Source: Cupriavidus laharis (GTDB lineage Bacteria; Pseudomonadota; Gammaproteobacteria; Burkholderiales; Burkholderiaceae). Taken from it: a stretch of 64,000 bases of DNA. The stretch spans positions 1-64,000 of the forward strand of contig NZ_CAJZAI010000004.1 in NCBI RefSeq assembly GCF_914271435.1. Direction: 5' to 3'. The notes beneath the pieces are model-generated. The model saw nothing but the letters and a program-made list of their open reading frames with translations. It had not been told where the DNA came from and did not search any database. Of this stretch, positions 30,095 through 40,026 are shown piece after piece (positions within the stretch are counted from its first letter, which is position 1; each line of letters opens with the position of its first letter). The position numbers were made by a program, and so were the translations under genes.

Positions 30095-31288
30095 ATGTAC
30101 GACCTGCCCGATTCCCGTGGCCATTTCGGCCCCTATGGCGGCACCTTCGTCTCCGAGACGCTGGTCCACGCGCTCGATGAATTGCGCGAGGCCTATGCCC
30201 ATTACCAGAAAGACGCTGATTTCGACGCCGAATTCCGCCGCGAACTGAAGCACTTCGTCGGCCGTCCGTCGCCGATCTACCATGCGCAGCGCTGGAGCGA
30301 GCTGCTCGGCGGCGCGCAGATCTACCTCAAGCGCGAGGACCTGAACCACACCGGCGCCCACAAGATCAACAACGTGATCGGCCAGGCGCTGCTGGCCAAG
30401 CGCATGGGCAAGAAGCGCGTGATCGCCGAGACTGGCGCCGGCCAGCACGGCGTGGCCACGGCCACGATTGCCGCGCGCTTCGGCATGGAGTGCGTGGTCT
30501 ACATGGGCTCCGAGGACGTCAAGCGCCAGGCTGCCAACGTCTACCGCATGAAGCTGCTGGGCGCCACCGTGGTGCCGGTGGAAAGCGGCTCGCGCACGCT
30601 CAAGGACGCGCTCAATGAAGCCATGCGCGACTGGGTGACCAACGTCGAGACCACGTTCTACATCATCGGCACCGTAGCCGGCCCGCACCCGTACCCGATG
30701 ATGGTGCGCGATTTCCAATGCGTGATCGGCGAGGAAGCCAAGGTGCAGATGCCCGAGATGACCGGGCGCCAGCCGGATGCCGTGATCGCCTGCGTGGGCG
30801 GCGGCTCCAATGCGATGGGCATCTTCTACCCGTACATCGAGCACAAGGACGTGCAACTGATTGGCGTGGAAGCCGCTGGCGATGGCCTGGACACCGGCCG
30901 CCACGCGGCGGCGCTGATCGGCGGCACGCCCGGCGTGCTGCACGGCAACCGGACCTACCTGCTGCAGGACCCGAACGGCCAGATCATCGAGACGCACTCG
31001 GTGTCGGCCGGCCTGGATTATCCGGGCGTAGGCCCCGAGCATGCCTGGCTCAAGGACAGCGGCCGCGCACAGTACGTGCCGATCACCGATGAAGAGGCGC
31101 TCAAGGCTTTCCATGACTGCTGCCGCATCGAGGGCATCATCCCGGCACTGGAATCGAGCCACGCCATCGCCTACGCGTGCAAGCTGGCGCCGACGCTGCC
31201 CAAGGACAAGCTGCTGCTGGTGAACCTGTCCGGCCGCGGCGACAAGGACATGCACACCGTGGCCGAACGTTCGGGGCTCAAGCTCTGA
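30095..31288 (+). CDS. trpB: Tryptophan synthase beta chain
   Basis: PLP enzyme (397 aa) joining indole and serine. The PLP lysine is in [20 protein letters not shown] near residue 90; [36 protein letters not shown] and [16 protein letters not shown] are the other family landmarks. The start has GAAGAG upstream. Its stop TGA overlaps the ATG of the DNA methyltransferase gene, which separates it from trpA. Confidence 0.97.
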   Translation: MYDLPDSRGHFGPYGGTFVSETLVHALDELREAYAHYQKDADFDAEFRRELKHFVGRPSPIYHAQRWSELLGGAQIYLKREDLNHTGAHKINNVIGQALLAKRMGKKRVIAETGAGQHGVATATIAARFGMECVVYMGSEDVKRQAANVYRMKLLGATVVPVESGSRTLKDALNEAMRDWVTNVETTFYIIGTVAGPHPYPMMVRDFQCVIGEEAKVQMPEMTGRQPDAVIACVGGGSNAMGIFYPYIEHKDVQLIGVEAAGDGLDTGRHAAALIGGTPGVLHGNRTYLLQDPNGQIIETHSVSAGLDYPGVGPEHAWLKDSGRAQYVPITDEEALKAFHDCCRIEGIIPALESSHAIAYACKLAPTLPKDKLLLVNLSGRGDKDMHTVAERSGLKL

Positions 31289-32202
31289 TGCGCGCGCTGC
31301 CACCTTCCGTACCGGCGGAACTGGCCCTGGGCGGGGCTTCGGACCTGCCCGGCGCGCCGGATGCGCCCACGCTGCAGCTGTTCCAGGAAGACATGTTCGA
31401 AGGCATTGCGCGCCTGCCGGACGGTTCGGTCGACCTTGTCGTCGCCGATCCGCCCTACGGGCTGGGCAAGGACTACGGCAACGATTCCGACCTGCTTTCG
31501 GGCCAGGCTTACCTGGAGTGGTCCGAGCGCTGGATGGATGCCGTCTGCCCCAAGCTGGCCCCGAAGGGCACGCTGTATCTGTTCTGCACCTGGCAGTATT
31601 CGCCCGAGCTGTTCGTGATGCTCAAGCGCCGCCTGACCATGATCAACGAGATCATCTGGGACCGCCGCGTGCCGAGCATGGGCGGCACCACGCGCAAGTT
31701 CTCGTCGGTGCACGACAACATCGGCTTCTTCGCCAGGGCGCGCGACTACTACTTCGACCTGGATCCCGTGCGCATCCCGTACGACCCGGAGACCAAGAAG
31801 GCGCGCAGCCGCCCCCGTTTCGAAGGCAAGAAGTGGCTGGAGGTTGGCTACAACCCGAAGGACCTGTGGAGCATTTCGCGCATCCACCGGCAGGATCCGG
31901 AGCGGGCCAACCATCCCACGCAGAAGCCGCTGGAGATCGTCGAGCGCATGGTGCTGTCGAGCTGCCCGCCGGGCGGACTGGTGCTGGACCCGTTCGCCGG
32001 CAGCGGCACCACTGCGGTGGCATGCCTGCGCCATGGCCGGCGCTTCGTGGGCTTCGAGATCAATCCCGAGTATGTCGAGGTGGCGCGCGGGCGTGTAGAC
32101 GCGGCCGTGCAACTGGCCAGGTCCGTGGCGGACCGCAACCCAACATCGGCGGCTGCCAATGACGAGGAATCGTCGGCGCAGCTGCCTCACCTGATTCCCT
32201 GA
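31288..32202 (+). CDS. Orphan DNA methyltransferase (beta class, probable N6-adenine) in the trp operon
   Basis: A 304-residue site-specific methyltransferase. Catalytic motif [17 protein letters not shown] near residue 53, comes before SAM-binding motif [21 protein letters not shown] near 232, the order of the beta class; [18 protein letters not shown] follows, and [15 protein letters not shown] is the usual motif X. DPPY favours N6-adenine. No endonuclease gene is adjacent. It starts on the trpB stop (TGATG) and ends 1 nt before trpA, so it is co-translated with tryptophan synthase. An orphan enzyme in this trp position is known across Burkholderiaceae and, as I recall, methylome work links it to GTWWAC; that specificity is not visible in the sequence. 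Confidence 0.92.
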   Translation: MRALPPSVPAELALGGASDLPGAPDAPTLQLFQEDMFEGIARLPDGSVDLVVADPPYGLGKDYGNDSDLLSGQAYLEWSERWMDAVCPKLAPKGTLYLFCTWQYSPELFVMLKRRLTMINEIIWDRRVPSMGGTTRKFSSVHDNIGFFARARDYYFDLDPVRIPYDPETKKARSRPRFEGKKWLEVGYNPKDLWSISRIHRQDPERANHPTQKPLEIVERMVLSSCPPGGLVLDPFAGSGTTAVACLRHGRRFVGFEINPEYVEVARGRVDAAVQLARSVADRNPTSAAANDEESSAQLPHLIP

Positions 32203-32203
32203 T

Positions 32204-33001
32204 ATGTCCCGCATCCAGAAGACATTCGCGGCACTGGCCGCGCAGAACAAGAAGGGCCTGATTCCGTTCATCACCGCAGGCGACCCGGAGCCCGGACTGA
32301 CGGTGGAACTGATGCACGCGCTTGTCGCCGGCGGCGCCGACGTGATCGAGCTGGGCGTGCCGTTCTCGGACCCGATGGCCGACGGCCCCGTGATCCAGCG
32401 CGCTTCCGAGCGCGCACTGGCCAATGGCGTGTCGCTCACGCAGGTGCTGCAATGGGTGCGCGAATTCCGTCAGACCAATGCCGATACGCCTGTCGTGCTG
32501 ATGGGCTATGCCAATCCGATCGAGCGCATGGGCGAAGCGGCGTTTTCCCTGGCCGCGCGCGAAGCCGGTGTGGATGGCGTGCTGGTGGTCGACTATCCGC
32601 CCGAAGAGTGCGAGTCCTTTGCCGCGCTGATGCGTGACAATGGCATCGACCCGATCTTCCTGCTGGCGCCGACTTCGACCAACGACCGCATCGCGGCCGT
32701 GGGCAAGGTGGCGAGCGGCTATGTCTACTATGTCTCGCTCAAGGGCGTGACCGGTTCGGCCACGCTGGACCTGGACAGCGTGGCCGAACGTATGCCGCTG
32801 ATCAAGAAGCATGTGAACCTGCCGGTCGGCGTGGGCTTCGGCATCCGCGACGCCCAGACCGCGCGCGCCATCGGCGGCGTGGCCGATGCCGTGGTGATCG
32901 GTAGCCGCCTGGTGCAGCTGCTCGAAGATGCGCCGCGCGACCAGGCGGTAGAATCGCTGCGTTCGTTCATCGCCGGGATTCGCCAGGCGCTGGACGCTTG
33001 A
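32204..33001 (+). CDS. trpA: Tryptophan synthase alpha chain
   Basis: Cleaves indole-3-glycerol phosphate to indole for channelling to TrpB (265 aa). [20 protein letters not shown] is the opening motif; the catalytic Glu is in [19 protein letters not shown] near residue 50 and the catalytic Asp in [11 protein letters not shown] near 130; [19 protein letters not shown] binds the phosphate. It begins 1 nt after the methyltransferase stop, and accD follows after a 181-bp gap. Confidence 0.97.
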   Translation: MSRIQKTFAALAAQNKKGLIPFITAGDPEPGLTVELMHALVAGGADVIELGVPFSDPMADGPVIQRASERALANGVSLTQVLQWVREFRQTNADTPVVLMGYANPIERMGEAAFSLAAREAGVDGVLVVDYPPEECESFAALMRDNGIDPIFLLAPTSTNDRIAAVGKVASGYVYYVSLKGVTGSATLDLDSVAERMPLIKKHVNLPVGVGFGIRDAQTARAIGGVADAVVIGSRLVQLLEDAPRDQAVESLRSFIAGIRQALDA

Positions 33002-33040
33002 AGTGATCAATAATCGGCTTTGATGCCGTGAAAAAGTGCT

Positions 33041-33070
33041 GAAGCGTGCGCGCGATGCGCGTTCTGCTTC
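33041..33070 (+). terminator. Possible terminator after trpA
   Basis: GAAGC pairs with GCTTC around an inner GCGC-rich stem, 40 nt after trpA and within the 181-bp gap before accD. No T tract follows; a weak call. Confidence 0.35.
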
Positions 33071-33182
33071 GGTCGAACCTTGCCGGCGTGGTAAATTCTC
33101 AGGTTGATTCCCTGCCGTTCCCCGGTTCTCGCCGGGCCGATGCGTAGCTACGGCGCGCGGCAGCTATCCGAAAGGAGCTTTC

Positions 33183-34055
33183 ATGAGCTGGTTGGATAAA
33201 CTCCTGCCTCCCAAGATTCAACAGACCGACCCCCGCACCCGCAAGGGCATTCCAGAGGGGCTGTGGGTCAAGTGCCCGTCGTGCGAGTCCACCCTGTACC
33301 GGACCGACGTCGAGGCCAACCTGCACGTCTGCCCGAAGTGCGACCACCACATGCGCATCAGCGCGCGCGAGCGCCTGGACGCGCTGCTCGACGCCGAAGG
33401 CCGCTATGAGATCGGCCAGGAAATCGTGCCGGTCGATGCGCTCAAGTTCAAGGACAGCAAGAAGTATCCCGACCGCATCAAGGCTGCCATGGAGGACACC
33501 GGCGAGACCGATGCGATGGTCGTGATGGGCGGCGCCATCCACACCATCCCGGTGGTGGCGAGCTGCTTCGAGTTCGAGTTCATGGGGGGCTCAATGGGCT
33601 CCGTGGTCGGCGAGCGCTTCGTGCGCGGTGCCCAGGCGGCGCTGGAGCAGAAGGTGCCGTTCATCTGCTTTACCGCCACGGGCGGCGCGCGCATGCAGGA
33701 AAGCCTGCTGTCGCTGCTGCAGATGGCCAAGACCACGGCCATGCTGAACCAGCTCTCCGCGGCGAAGCTGCCGTTCATCAGCGTGCTGACCGACCCGACC
33801 ATGGGCGGTGTGTCCGCGAGCTTCGCATTCCTCGGCGATGTGGTGATTGCCGAGCCCAAGGCGCTGGTCGGCTTTGCCGGTCCGCGCGTGATCGAGCAGA
33901 CCGTGCGCGAGAAGCTTCCCGAAGGCTTCCAGCGCTCGGAATTCCTGCTGCAGAAGGGCGCCATCGACATGATCGTCGACCGCCGCAAGCTGCGCGCCGA
34001 ACTGGCGCAGCTGTTGGCGCTGCTGCAGAAGCAGCCTGCGGACGCGGTCGCGTAA
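33183..34055 (+). CDS. accD: Acetyl-CoA carboxylase carboxyltransferase beta subunit
   Basis: Zinc-containing beta subunit (290 aa) of the carboxyltransferase that makes malonyl-CoA for fatty acids. The four-Cys zinc ribbon is [20 protein letters not shown] continuing to PKCDHHMRI (residues about 31-58). Crotonase-fold motifs follow: [39 protein letters not shown] and [24 protein letters not shown] precedes the ATG. Genes on both sides (trp, folC) match the standard order. Confidence 0.96.
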   Translation: MSWLDKLLPPKIQQTDPRTRKGIPEGLWVKCPSCESTLYRTDVEANLHVCPKCDHHMRISARERLDALLDAEGRYEIGQEIVPVDALKFKDSKKYPDRIKAAMEDTGETDAMVVMGGAIHTIPVVASCFEFEFMGGSMGSVVGERFVRGAQAALEQKVPFICFTATGGARMQESLLSLLQMAKTTAMLNQLSAAKLPFISVLTDPTMGGVSASFAFLGDVVIAEPKALVGFAGPRVIEQTVREKLPEGFQRSEFLLQKGAIDMIVDRRKLRAELAQLLALLQKQPADAVA

Positions 34056-34193
34056 GACCGCCTTGATGGCACAAGCAAGGGCGCGGGCGGTTGACGCGCC
34101 TTTTGCTTTTGCTGGCGCCGCCGAAGTGGCGGCAGCGAACTTGACTTTCGGGCCGGCTGGCCAAATCTAGAAGCAAAGCATCCCCCTCCTTAA

Positions 34194-35504
34194 ATGCCTG
34201 TCTTCCATACCCTTCCCGAATGGCTTGCCCATCTCGAAACCGCCCATCCCGTGGGCATCGACATGGGCCTGACCCGTATCACGCGCGTCAAGGAAGCGCT
34301 GGGCCTGCGCATCGATGCCGTGGTGTTCACGGTCGGCGGTACCAACGGCAAGGGCTCGACCTGCGCCATGCTGGAGCGCATCCTGCTGGAGGCGGGCTAC
34401 AAGGTGGGCTGCCATACGTCGCCGCATCTGGTGTCGTTCAACGAGCGCGCCCGAATCAATGGCGAATTCGCCACGGACGCGCAACTGCTGCCGCACTTCG
34501 AGGCGGTGGAGCGTGCCCGCACGAGTTTTGCCGACCCGGTCAGCCTCACGTACTTCGAGTTCACCACGCTCGCCATCATCCATATGTTCGCGGCGGCCGG
34601 GCTCGATGCCATGGTGCTCGAAGTGGGGTTGGGCGGCCGGCTCGATGCCGTCAACGTGATCGATACGGACTGCGCGATCATCACCAGCGTCGACATCGAC
34701 CACACACAGTACCTCGGCGACACGCGCGAGCTGATCGGCTTCGAGAAGGCCGGCATCTTCCGTCCCGGCGTGCCGGCGATCTGCGGCGACCCGGTGCCGC
34801 CCAAGTCGCTGGTCGAACATGCGGAGGCCATCGGCGCCGACCTCTGGCTGGTCGGGCGCGATTTCCGGCACCAGGCCGCCAAGGGCCAGGAGCGCCAGCA
34901 GTGGGACTGGAGTGGGCGCGAGCGCAAGCTCAATGGCCTTGGCTACCCGGCGCTGCGCGGCGCCAACCAGTTGCTGAACGCATCGGCGGCGCTTGCTGCC
35001 CTGCAGGCAATGCGCTCGCGCCTGCCCGTGAGCGCGCAGGAAGTGCGCAACGGCCTGGCCTTCGTCGAACTGCCGGGGCGCTTCCAGGTATTGCCGGGCC
35101 GTCCGGCGGTGATCCTCGATGTGGCGCATAACCCGCATGCGGCGGCCACCCTGGGCCAGAATCTCGAAAACATGGGCTTCTTCCGCTACACCTATGCGGT
35201 GTTCGGCGCGATGCAGGACAAGGATCTCGCGGGCGTTTTGCGGCAGGTGGCCGACAAGGTCGATCACTGGTGCCTGTGCGACCTGCCGACCGAGCGTGCC
35301 GCGAGCGCCGCCGACTTGCTGCACAAGCTCGAGGAAGGCGGTTTCCAGCCCGGGCCGGATGCCACGGCCGCCTGCTTTTCCAGTCCAGAAGCCGCTTACC
35401 GCGATGCCATCGAGAGAGCGACCGAGAATGATAGAATTCTGGTCTTCGGATCGTTCTATACCGTTGCCGGCGTGATGGCTTACCGCGCCACGCAGGCAAA
35501 CTAG
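34194..35504 (+). CDS. folC: Bifunctional folylpolyglutamate/dihydrofolate synthase
   Basis: Mur-ligase-like enzyme (436 aa) adding glutamate to folates. The P-loop is FTVGGTNGKGSTCAMLERIL near residue 42; TYFEFTTLAIIHMFA, LEVGLGGRLDAVNVID and ITSVDIDHTQYLGDT are conserved family boxes, and LDVAHNPHAAATL begins the C-terminal domain. It follows accD by 138 nt, with TCCCCCTCCTT-like sequence ahead rather than a clear ribosome site. Confidence 0.95.
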   Translation: MPVFHTLPEWLAHLETAHPVGIDMGLTRITRVKEALGLRIDAVVFTVGGTNGKGSTCAMLERILLEAGYKVGCHTSPHLVSFNERARINGEFATDAQLLPHFEAVERARTSFADPVSLTYFEFTTLAIIHMFAAAGLDAMVLEVGLGGRLDAVNVIDTDCAIITSVDIDHTQYLGDTRELIGFEKAGIFRPGVPAICGDPVPPKSLVEHAEAIGADLWLVGRDFRHQAAKGQERQQWDWSGRERKLNGLGYPALRGANQLLNASAALAALQAMRSRLPVSAQEVRNGLAFVELPGRFQVLPGRPAVILDVAHNPHAAATLGQNLENMGFFRYTYAVFGAMQDKDLAGVLRQVADKVDHWCLCDLPTERAASAADLLHKLEEGGFQPGPDATAACFSSPEAAYRDAIERATENDRILVFGSFYTVAGVMAYRATQAN

Positions 35505-35617
35505 CGGTACCGCGCGCCGACGCGACCATGTGGTAGCGCAGCGGTCGTGCGGCAATCGAGCGACAAACCAGCGGCCGACACGGACTCAAACGGAAGGCCG
35601 CCGCACCGAACCTATCT

Positions 35618-36355
35618 ATGGGCCTGCTTTCGCTGTTTTCTTCCCGCAAGGGCAACGACCCGGCACCCGAGCGTGCGCGCCGCCAGCGTACCGACCCTGG
35701 TGCAGGTATCGCCTCGTCACGCCGGCTCGCGGAGGAATATGCCGATGACACGCTGGATCCAGAATTCCCCCAGAAGCAGCGCGCACGCCGCCGCCTGATC
35801 GGCGCCGTGGTGCTGGTGGTGGCTGCGGTCATCGTGCTGCCGATCATCTTCGAAACCAAGCCGCGCCCAGTGTCCGATGACGTGTCGGTGAAAGTCACGG
35901 GCGGGCAGGGCGCGCAGAAGCCAAAGGTCGAAGCGCGCAAGGCAGATCCGCTGCCGCCGGCCCCTCAGTCCCAACAGGCCCGTGGCGACAGCGCAGAAGC
36001 GCTCGATGCCGGCGAGGAGCTGGTCAGTGCTCCGCCCAAGCCGGCCGCCGTGGCAGACAAGCCGGCAGCCCGCGCTGATACCAGGCCCGCCGAGACCAAG
36101 GCGGCGGATGCCAAGCCGCAAGGCAGCGGCAAGTACCTGATCCTGATTGGCGCCTTCTCTTCCGAGGACAAGGCGAAGAACTGGCTGGCCAAGCTCAAGG
36201 CGAGCAAGGTGCCGGCGTATGTGGAACGGAAAGTCCTGGCCGATGGTGAGCGTATCCTGCTGCGCGCGGGCCCCTTCAGTGACCGTGATGCTGCCGATGC
36301 CGCTGACAAGCGCGTGCGCGCGGCCGGGCTGACATCGAAGGTGGTGGAACAGTAA
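35618..36355 (+). CDS. dedD: SPOR-domain cell-division-type protein (DedD-like)
   Basis: A 245-residue bitopic membrane protein: a cytoplasmic basic stretch, one transmembrane helix near residues 56-78 (LIGAVVLVVAAVIVLPIIFE), a periplasmic Pro/Ala/Lys-rich linker, and a C-terminal SPOR domain near 170-245 (KYLILIGAFSSEDKAKNWLA). SPOR domains bind denuded peptidoglycan at the septum. Its place between folC and cvpA is where dedD is found in other proteobacteria. Role in division is inferred. Confidence 0.88.
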   Translation: MGLLSLFSSRKGNDPAPERARRQRTDPGAGIASSRRLAEEYADDTLDPEFPQKQRARRRLIGAVVLVVAAVIVLPIIFETKPRPVSDDVSVKVTGGQGAQKPKVEARKADPLPPAPQSQQARGDSAEALDAGEELVSAPPKPAAVADKPAARADTRPAETKAADAKPQGSGKYLILIGAFSSEDKAKNWLAKLKASKVPAYVERKVLADGERILLRAGPFSDRDAADAADKRVRAAGLTSKVVEQ

Positions 36356-36387
36356 GCCCGCGCGGCCGCGTGAGGCGGCCGCCAGCA

Positions 36388-36888
36388 ATGATGCAGCCGA
36401 CTTTTTTCGACTACGCTGTCGTCTTCATCCTGCTCGCTTCCGGCTTGATCGGCGTGCTGCGCGGACTGGTCCGCGAGGTGCTGTCGCTGATCGGCTGGGT
36501 AGTGGCGTTCTGGGTGGCCTACCGCTTTGGCGGGGTGGCCGCTGGCTGGATGCCGGAATCGCTGCCCGGCGGCGAGATCGCGCGCCACGCGCTGGGTTTC
36601 GTGACGTTGCTGATCGGCACTGTGATCGGCGCGGCGCTGGCGGGTACCGTGATCGGCCAGTTGCTGGAGAGCACCGGCCTGAAGCCGGCGGACCGCGGTC
36701 TCGGGCTGGTGTTCGGCCTGCTGCGCGGTGCGCTGCTGGTCATGCTGCTGGTCATGCTGGCCGGGCTGACGAAATTGCCGGAAGAGGAATTCTGGCGCGA
36801 CGCGGTAAGCCGCCCTTATGTGATGCAGGCCATGGAATCCCTCAAGCCATGGCTGCCACCGGAGCTGGCGAAGTACGTCAAGACATGA
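36388..36888 (+). CDS. cvpA: CvpA family membrane protein
   Basis: A membrane protein of about 166 aa with four hydrophobic segments (FFDYAVVFILLASGLIGVLR, LIGWVVAFWVAYRF and so on). CvpA was named for colicin V production in E. coli and has also been linked to envelope stress; no enzyme activity is known. Position directly before purF is the classic one. Two adjacent ATGs (36388, 36391) are both plausible starts, and an upstream one at 36370 would add six residues. Confidence 0.9.
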   Translation: MMQPTFFDYAVVFILLASGLIGVLRGLVREVLSLIGWVVAFWVAYRFGGVAAGWMPESLPGGEIARHALGFVTLLIGTVIGAALAGTVIGQLLESTGLKPADRGLGLVFGLLRGALLVMLLVMLAGLTKLPEEEFWRDAVSRPYVMQAMESLKPWLPPELAKYVKT

Positions 36889-36988
36889 CACTGAGGCCCG
36901 GTACCCATGCCTGGCCGGTACGAAACGCAGGCCTTGTCCTCAGGACTGGGCTGCGCCCCTGAATCAAAGCCTTTCCTGGGAGCTTGGC

Positions 36989-38515
36989 ATGTGCGGTATC
37001 GTCGGCGTGGTCTCCACCTCGCCCGTCAATCAACTGATTTACGACAGCCTGCTGTTGTTGCAACACCGCGGACAGGATGCTGCCGGCATCGCCACCGCCA
37101 ACGGCAGTACCTTCCACATGCACAAGGCCAACGGCCTTGTGCGCGACGTGTTCCGGACCCGCAATATGCGTGGCCTCCCGGGCACCGCCGGCATCGGCCA
37201 GGTGCGCTACCCGACCGCGGGCTCGGCCTCCAGTGAAGAAGAGGCTCAGCCGTTCTACGTCAATGCGCCATACGGCCTTATCCTGGCGCACAACGGCAAC
37301 CTGACCAACTGGCAGCAGTTGCGCGAAGAGATGTTCCGCCGCGATCGCCGCCACATCAACACGCACTCCGACACCGAGGTGCTGCTCAATGTGCTGGCGG
37401 ATGAATTGCAGCGTGCCAGCCAGGGCATGGCGCTGGACCCCGAAACCATCTTCAAGGCCGTGGCCGGCATGCACCGCCGCGTGAAGGGCTCGTACGCCAT
37501 TGCCGCGCAGATCGCCGGCTACGGCATGCTGGCCGTGCGCGACCCGTTCGGCATCCGTCCGCTGTGCCTGGGCAGCGTTGATACGCCGACCGGCAAGGAA
37601 TGGATGGTGGCGTCGGAGTCGGTGGCGCTGGAAGGCATCGGCTACCACATGGAGCGCGATGTCGCGCCGGGCGAGGCCATCTTCATCGACCTGGACGGCA
37701 AGCTGTACAGCAAGCAGTGTGCCGACAACCCGGTGCTGACGCCGTGCATCTTCGAGTACGTCTACCTGGCTCGCCCGGATTCGTGTATCGATGGCGTGCC
37801 CGTCTACGATGCCCGCCTGCGCATGGGCGACTACCTGGCCGAGAAGATCCGCCAGGAAGTATCGGCCGGCGACATCGACGTGGTCATGCCGATTCCCGAC
37901 TCCAGCCGCCCGGCCGCCATGCAGGTGGCCAACAAGCTGGGAGTGGGCTACCGCGAAGGCTTCTTCAAGAACCGCTACGTGGGCCGCACCTTCATCATGC
38001 CGGGCCAGGCGGTGCGCAAGAAGTCGGTGCGCCAGAAGCTCAATGCGATGGCAGTCGAGTTCAAGGGCAAGAACGTGCTGATCGTCGATGACTCGATCGT
38101 GCGTGGCACCACCTCGTTCGAGATCGTGCAGATGGCGCGCGACGCGGGCGCCAACAAGGTGATCTTCGCATCGGCCGCGCCGCCGGTGAAGTACCCGAAC
38201 GTGTACGGCATCGACATGCCGACGCGCAGCGAACTCGTCGCGCATGGCCGCACGCACGAAGAGATCGCGAAGATCATCGGCGCCGACAAGCTGGTGTACC
38301 AGGACGTGGAAGCGATGAAGCAGGCGGTGCGCGACATCAACCCCGCGCTGAACGACTTCGATGCTTCGTGCTTCGACGGCCGCTACATTACCGGCGACAT
38401 CGACGAGGCCTACCTGGACCGCCTGGAAACGGCGCGCAGCCAGGCCGATCGCGAGGGCAATGGCGACATGGAGCGCTCGCAACTGCACCTGCAGCGTTCG
38501 GGCGACAACGAGTAA
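36989..38515 (+). CDS. purF: Amidophosphoribosyltransferase
   Basis: First committed enzyme of purine synthesis (508 aa), transferring glutamine amide nitrogen to PRPP. The N-terminal glutaminase nucleophile is Cys2 (MCGIVGVVS), so no propeptide is present. VRYPTAGSASSEEEAQPFYV and LAHNGNLTNW mark the glutaminase domain; the PRPP site is VLIVDDSIVRGTTSFEIVQM near residue 362. It follows cvpA by 100 nt and has a TGGGAGCTTGGC ribosome region. Confidence 0.96.
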   Translation: MCGIVGVVSTSPVNQLIYDSLLLLQHRGQDAAGIATANGSTFHMHKANGLVRDVFRTRNMRGLPGTAGIGQVRYPTAGSASSEEEAQPFYVNAPYGLILAHNGNLTNWQQLREEMFRRDRRHINTHSDTEVLLNVLADELQRASQGMALDPETIFKAVAGMHRRVKGSYAIAAQIAGYGMLAVRDPFGIRPLCLGSVDTPTGKEWMVASESVALEGIGYHMERDVAPGEAIFIDLDGKLYSKQCADNPVLTPCIFEYVYLARPDSCIDGVPVYDARLRMGDYLAEKIRQEVSAGDIDVVMPIPDSSRPAAMQVANKLGVGYREGFFKNRYVGRTFIMPGQAVRKKSVRQKLNAMAVEFKGKNVLIVDDSIVRGTTSFEIVQMARDAGANKVIFASAAPPVKYPNVYGIDMPTRSELVAHGRTHEEIAKIIGADKLVYQDVEAMKQAVRDINPALNDFDASCFDGRYITGDIDEAYLDRLETARSQADREGNGDMERSQLHLQRSGDNE

Positions 38516-38550
38516 GCCGCGCCGGCTCCGCGCGCGTTGACGAATGCGAG

Positions 38551-38573
38551 GCCCGGCCGTAACATGGCCGGGC
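38551..38573 (+). terminator. Hairpin behind purF
   Basis: GCCCGGCC pairs perfectly with GGCCGGGC around a 7-nt loop, 36 nt after the purF stop; followed by GTCGATTTG with only a short T run. Confidence 0.6.
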
Positions 38574-38691
38574 GTCGATTTGACAGTCAGCTTGCGGACG
38601 CGGGTCCTGCCCGAAACAGCTAAAGAGATAGCCGTCAGAGAGCGAACATCCGGCTGCCGCCGTGAAGTCCCGAGGTATCCGCAGAACACGC

Positions 38692-38731
38692 AAGCCCGTC
38701 GATCCGACTACCCGATCGCACGGGCTTTTTT
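38692..38731 (+). terminator. Strong intrinsic terminator upstream of metZ
   Basis: AAGCCCGT-CGATC pairs with GATCG-ACGGGCTT (13 bp with one bulged C) and ends in six T residues. It lies 70 nt before the metZ start and about 120 nt after the purF hairpin, so it ends a separate short RNA or is the off-state of a metZ leader rather than a simple purF terminator. Confidence 0.85.
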
Positions 38732-38800
38732 CATGGCCGGAAGCTTGTCGCCGGCTTGTTGAAACCACTGCATTCGCGCGGGTACGACCGCGCCACCAGC

Positions 38801-40006
38801 ATGAACGAACCGCTCAATCCCGAATCGCTTGGCATCGACACCCTCGGCGTGCGCGCCGGCACGCTGCGCAGCGAATACATGGAGCATTCCGAGGCGATGT
38901 ACCTGACCTCGAGCTTCTGCTTCCACAGCGCCGCGGAAGCGGCCGAACGCTTCGCTAACTCGGAAGAAGGTTTCACCTACTCGCGCTTCACCAACCCGAC
39001 GGTGTCGATGTTCCAGTCGCGCTTGGCGGCGCTGGAGGGCGCGGAGTCCTGCATGGCGACCGCGTCGGGCATGAGCGCGATCCTGTCGGTGGTGATGTCA
39101 CTGCTGCAGGCGGGCGACCACCTGGTGAGCTCGCGTGCGATCTTCGGTTCGACCATGACGCTGTTCGGGAACATCTTTTCGAAGTTCGGCGTGGAGACCA
39201 CCTTCGTCGATCCTGGCGACCTGAACGCATGGCGCGCGGCAGTGCGGCCGACCACGAAGATGTTCTTCCTGGAAACCCCGTCCAATCCGCTGACGGAAGT
39301 GGCCGACATCGCGGCAGTCGCGGAGATCGCGCACGATGCCGGCGCGCAACTCGTCGTCGACAACTGCTTCTGTTCGCCGGCGCTGCAGCAGCCGATCAAG
39401 TTCGGCGCAGACATCGTGGTGCATTCGGCGACCAAGCATATCGACGGGCAGGGCCGCGTGCTCGGCGGCGCGGTGCTCGGCTCGCACGACTTCATCATGG
39501 GCAAGGTGTTCCCGTTCGTGCGCACCGCCGGCCCGACGCTGTCGGCGTTCAACGCCTGGGTGCTCCTGAAGGGCATGGAAACGCTGGCGATCCGCATGGA
39601 GAGGCATTCGACAAATGCGCTCGTGCTTGCCGAGTTCCTCGAGTCGCACCCGGCGGTGGCGCGCGTGTTCCACCCGGCGCTCAAGTCGCATCCGCAGCAT
39701 GAGATCGCCATGCGCCAGCAGAGTGGTGGCGGGGCCATCGTGTCATTCGAACTCAAGGGCGCCACGCCCGAGCAGCAGCGTGCGAATGCCTGGCGTGTGA
39801 TCGACAACACCCGGCTGTGCTCGATCACCGGCAACCTCGGCGACACGCGTACCACCATCACGCATCCGTACACGACCACGCATGCTCGCGTAAGCCCCGA
39901 GGCCAAGGCGGCCGCCGGCGTCACCGAGGGACTGATCCGCCTTGCGGTGGGCCTGGAGTCGGTGGCCGACCTGAAGGCCGATCTGCTGCGCGGACTGGGC
40001 GAGTAA
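38801..40006 (+). CDS. metZ: O-succinylhomoserine sulfhydrylase
   Basis: PLP-dependent Cys/Met-metabolism enzyme (401 aa) making homocysteine directly from an activated homoserine and sulfide. The PLP lysine is in VVHSATKHIDGQGRVLGGAV near residue 213; YSRFTNPTVSMFQSRLAALE and TASGMSAILSVVMSLLQAGD are family motifs. MetZ rather than MetB is suggested by the overall sequence and by the conserved position after purF; the exact acyl group (succinyl or acetyl) is not certain. The start MNEPLNPESLGIDTLGVRAG is chosen from family similarity. A strong terminator sits 70 nt upstream. Confidence 0.92.
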   Translation: MNEPLNPESLGIDTLGVRAGTLRSEYMEHSEAMYLTSSFCFHSAAEAAERFANSEEGFTYSRFTNPTVSMFQSRLAALEGAESCMATASGMSAILSVVMSLLQAGDHLVSSRAIFGSTMTLFGNIFSKFGVETTFVDPGDLNAWRAAVRPTTKMFFLETPSNPLTEVADIAAVAEIAHDAGAQLVVDNCFCSPALQQPIKFGADIVVHSATKHIDGQGRVLGGAVLGSHDFIMGKVFPFVRTAGPTLSAFNAWVLLKGMETLAIRMERHSTNALVLAEFLESHPAVARVFHPALKSHPQHEIAMRQQSGGGAIVSFELKGATPEQQRANAWRVIDNTRLCSITGNLGDTRTTITHPYTTTHARVSPEAKAAAGVTEGLIRLAVGLESVADLKADLLRGLGE

Positions 40007-40026
40007 GACGAAAGCGCTGTGCCGGC

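Noticed and set aside
38574-38731. SAM-I, SAM-II or SAH riboswitch ahead of metZ.
   Set aside because: I could not match the sequence to the conserved core of any of these classes; only a generic structured leader with a terminator is supported.
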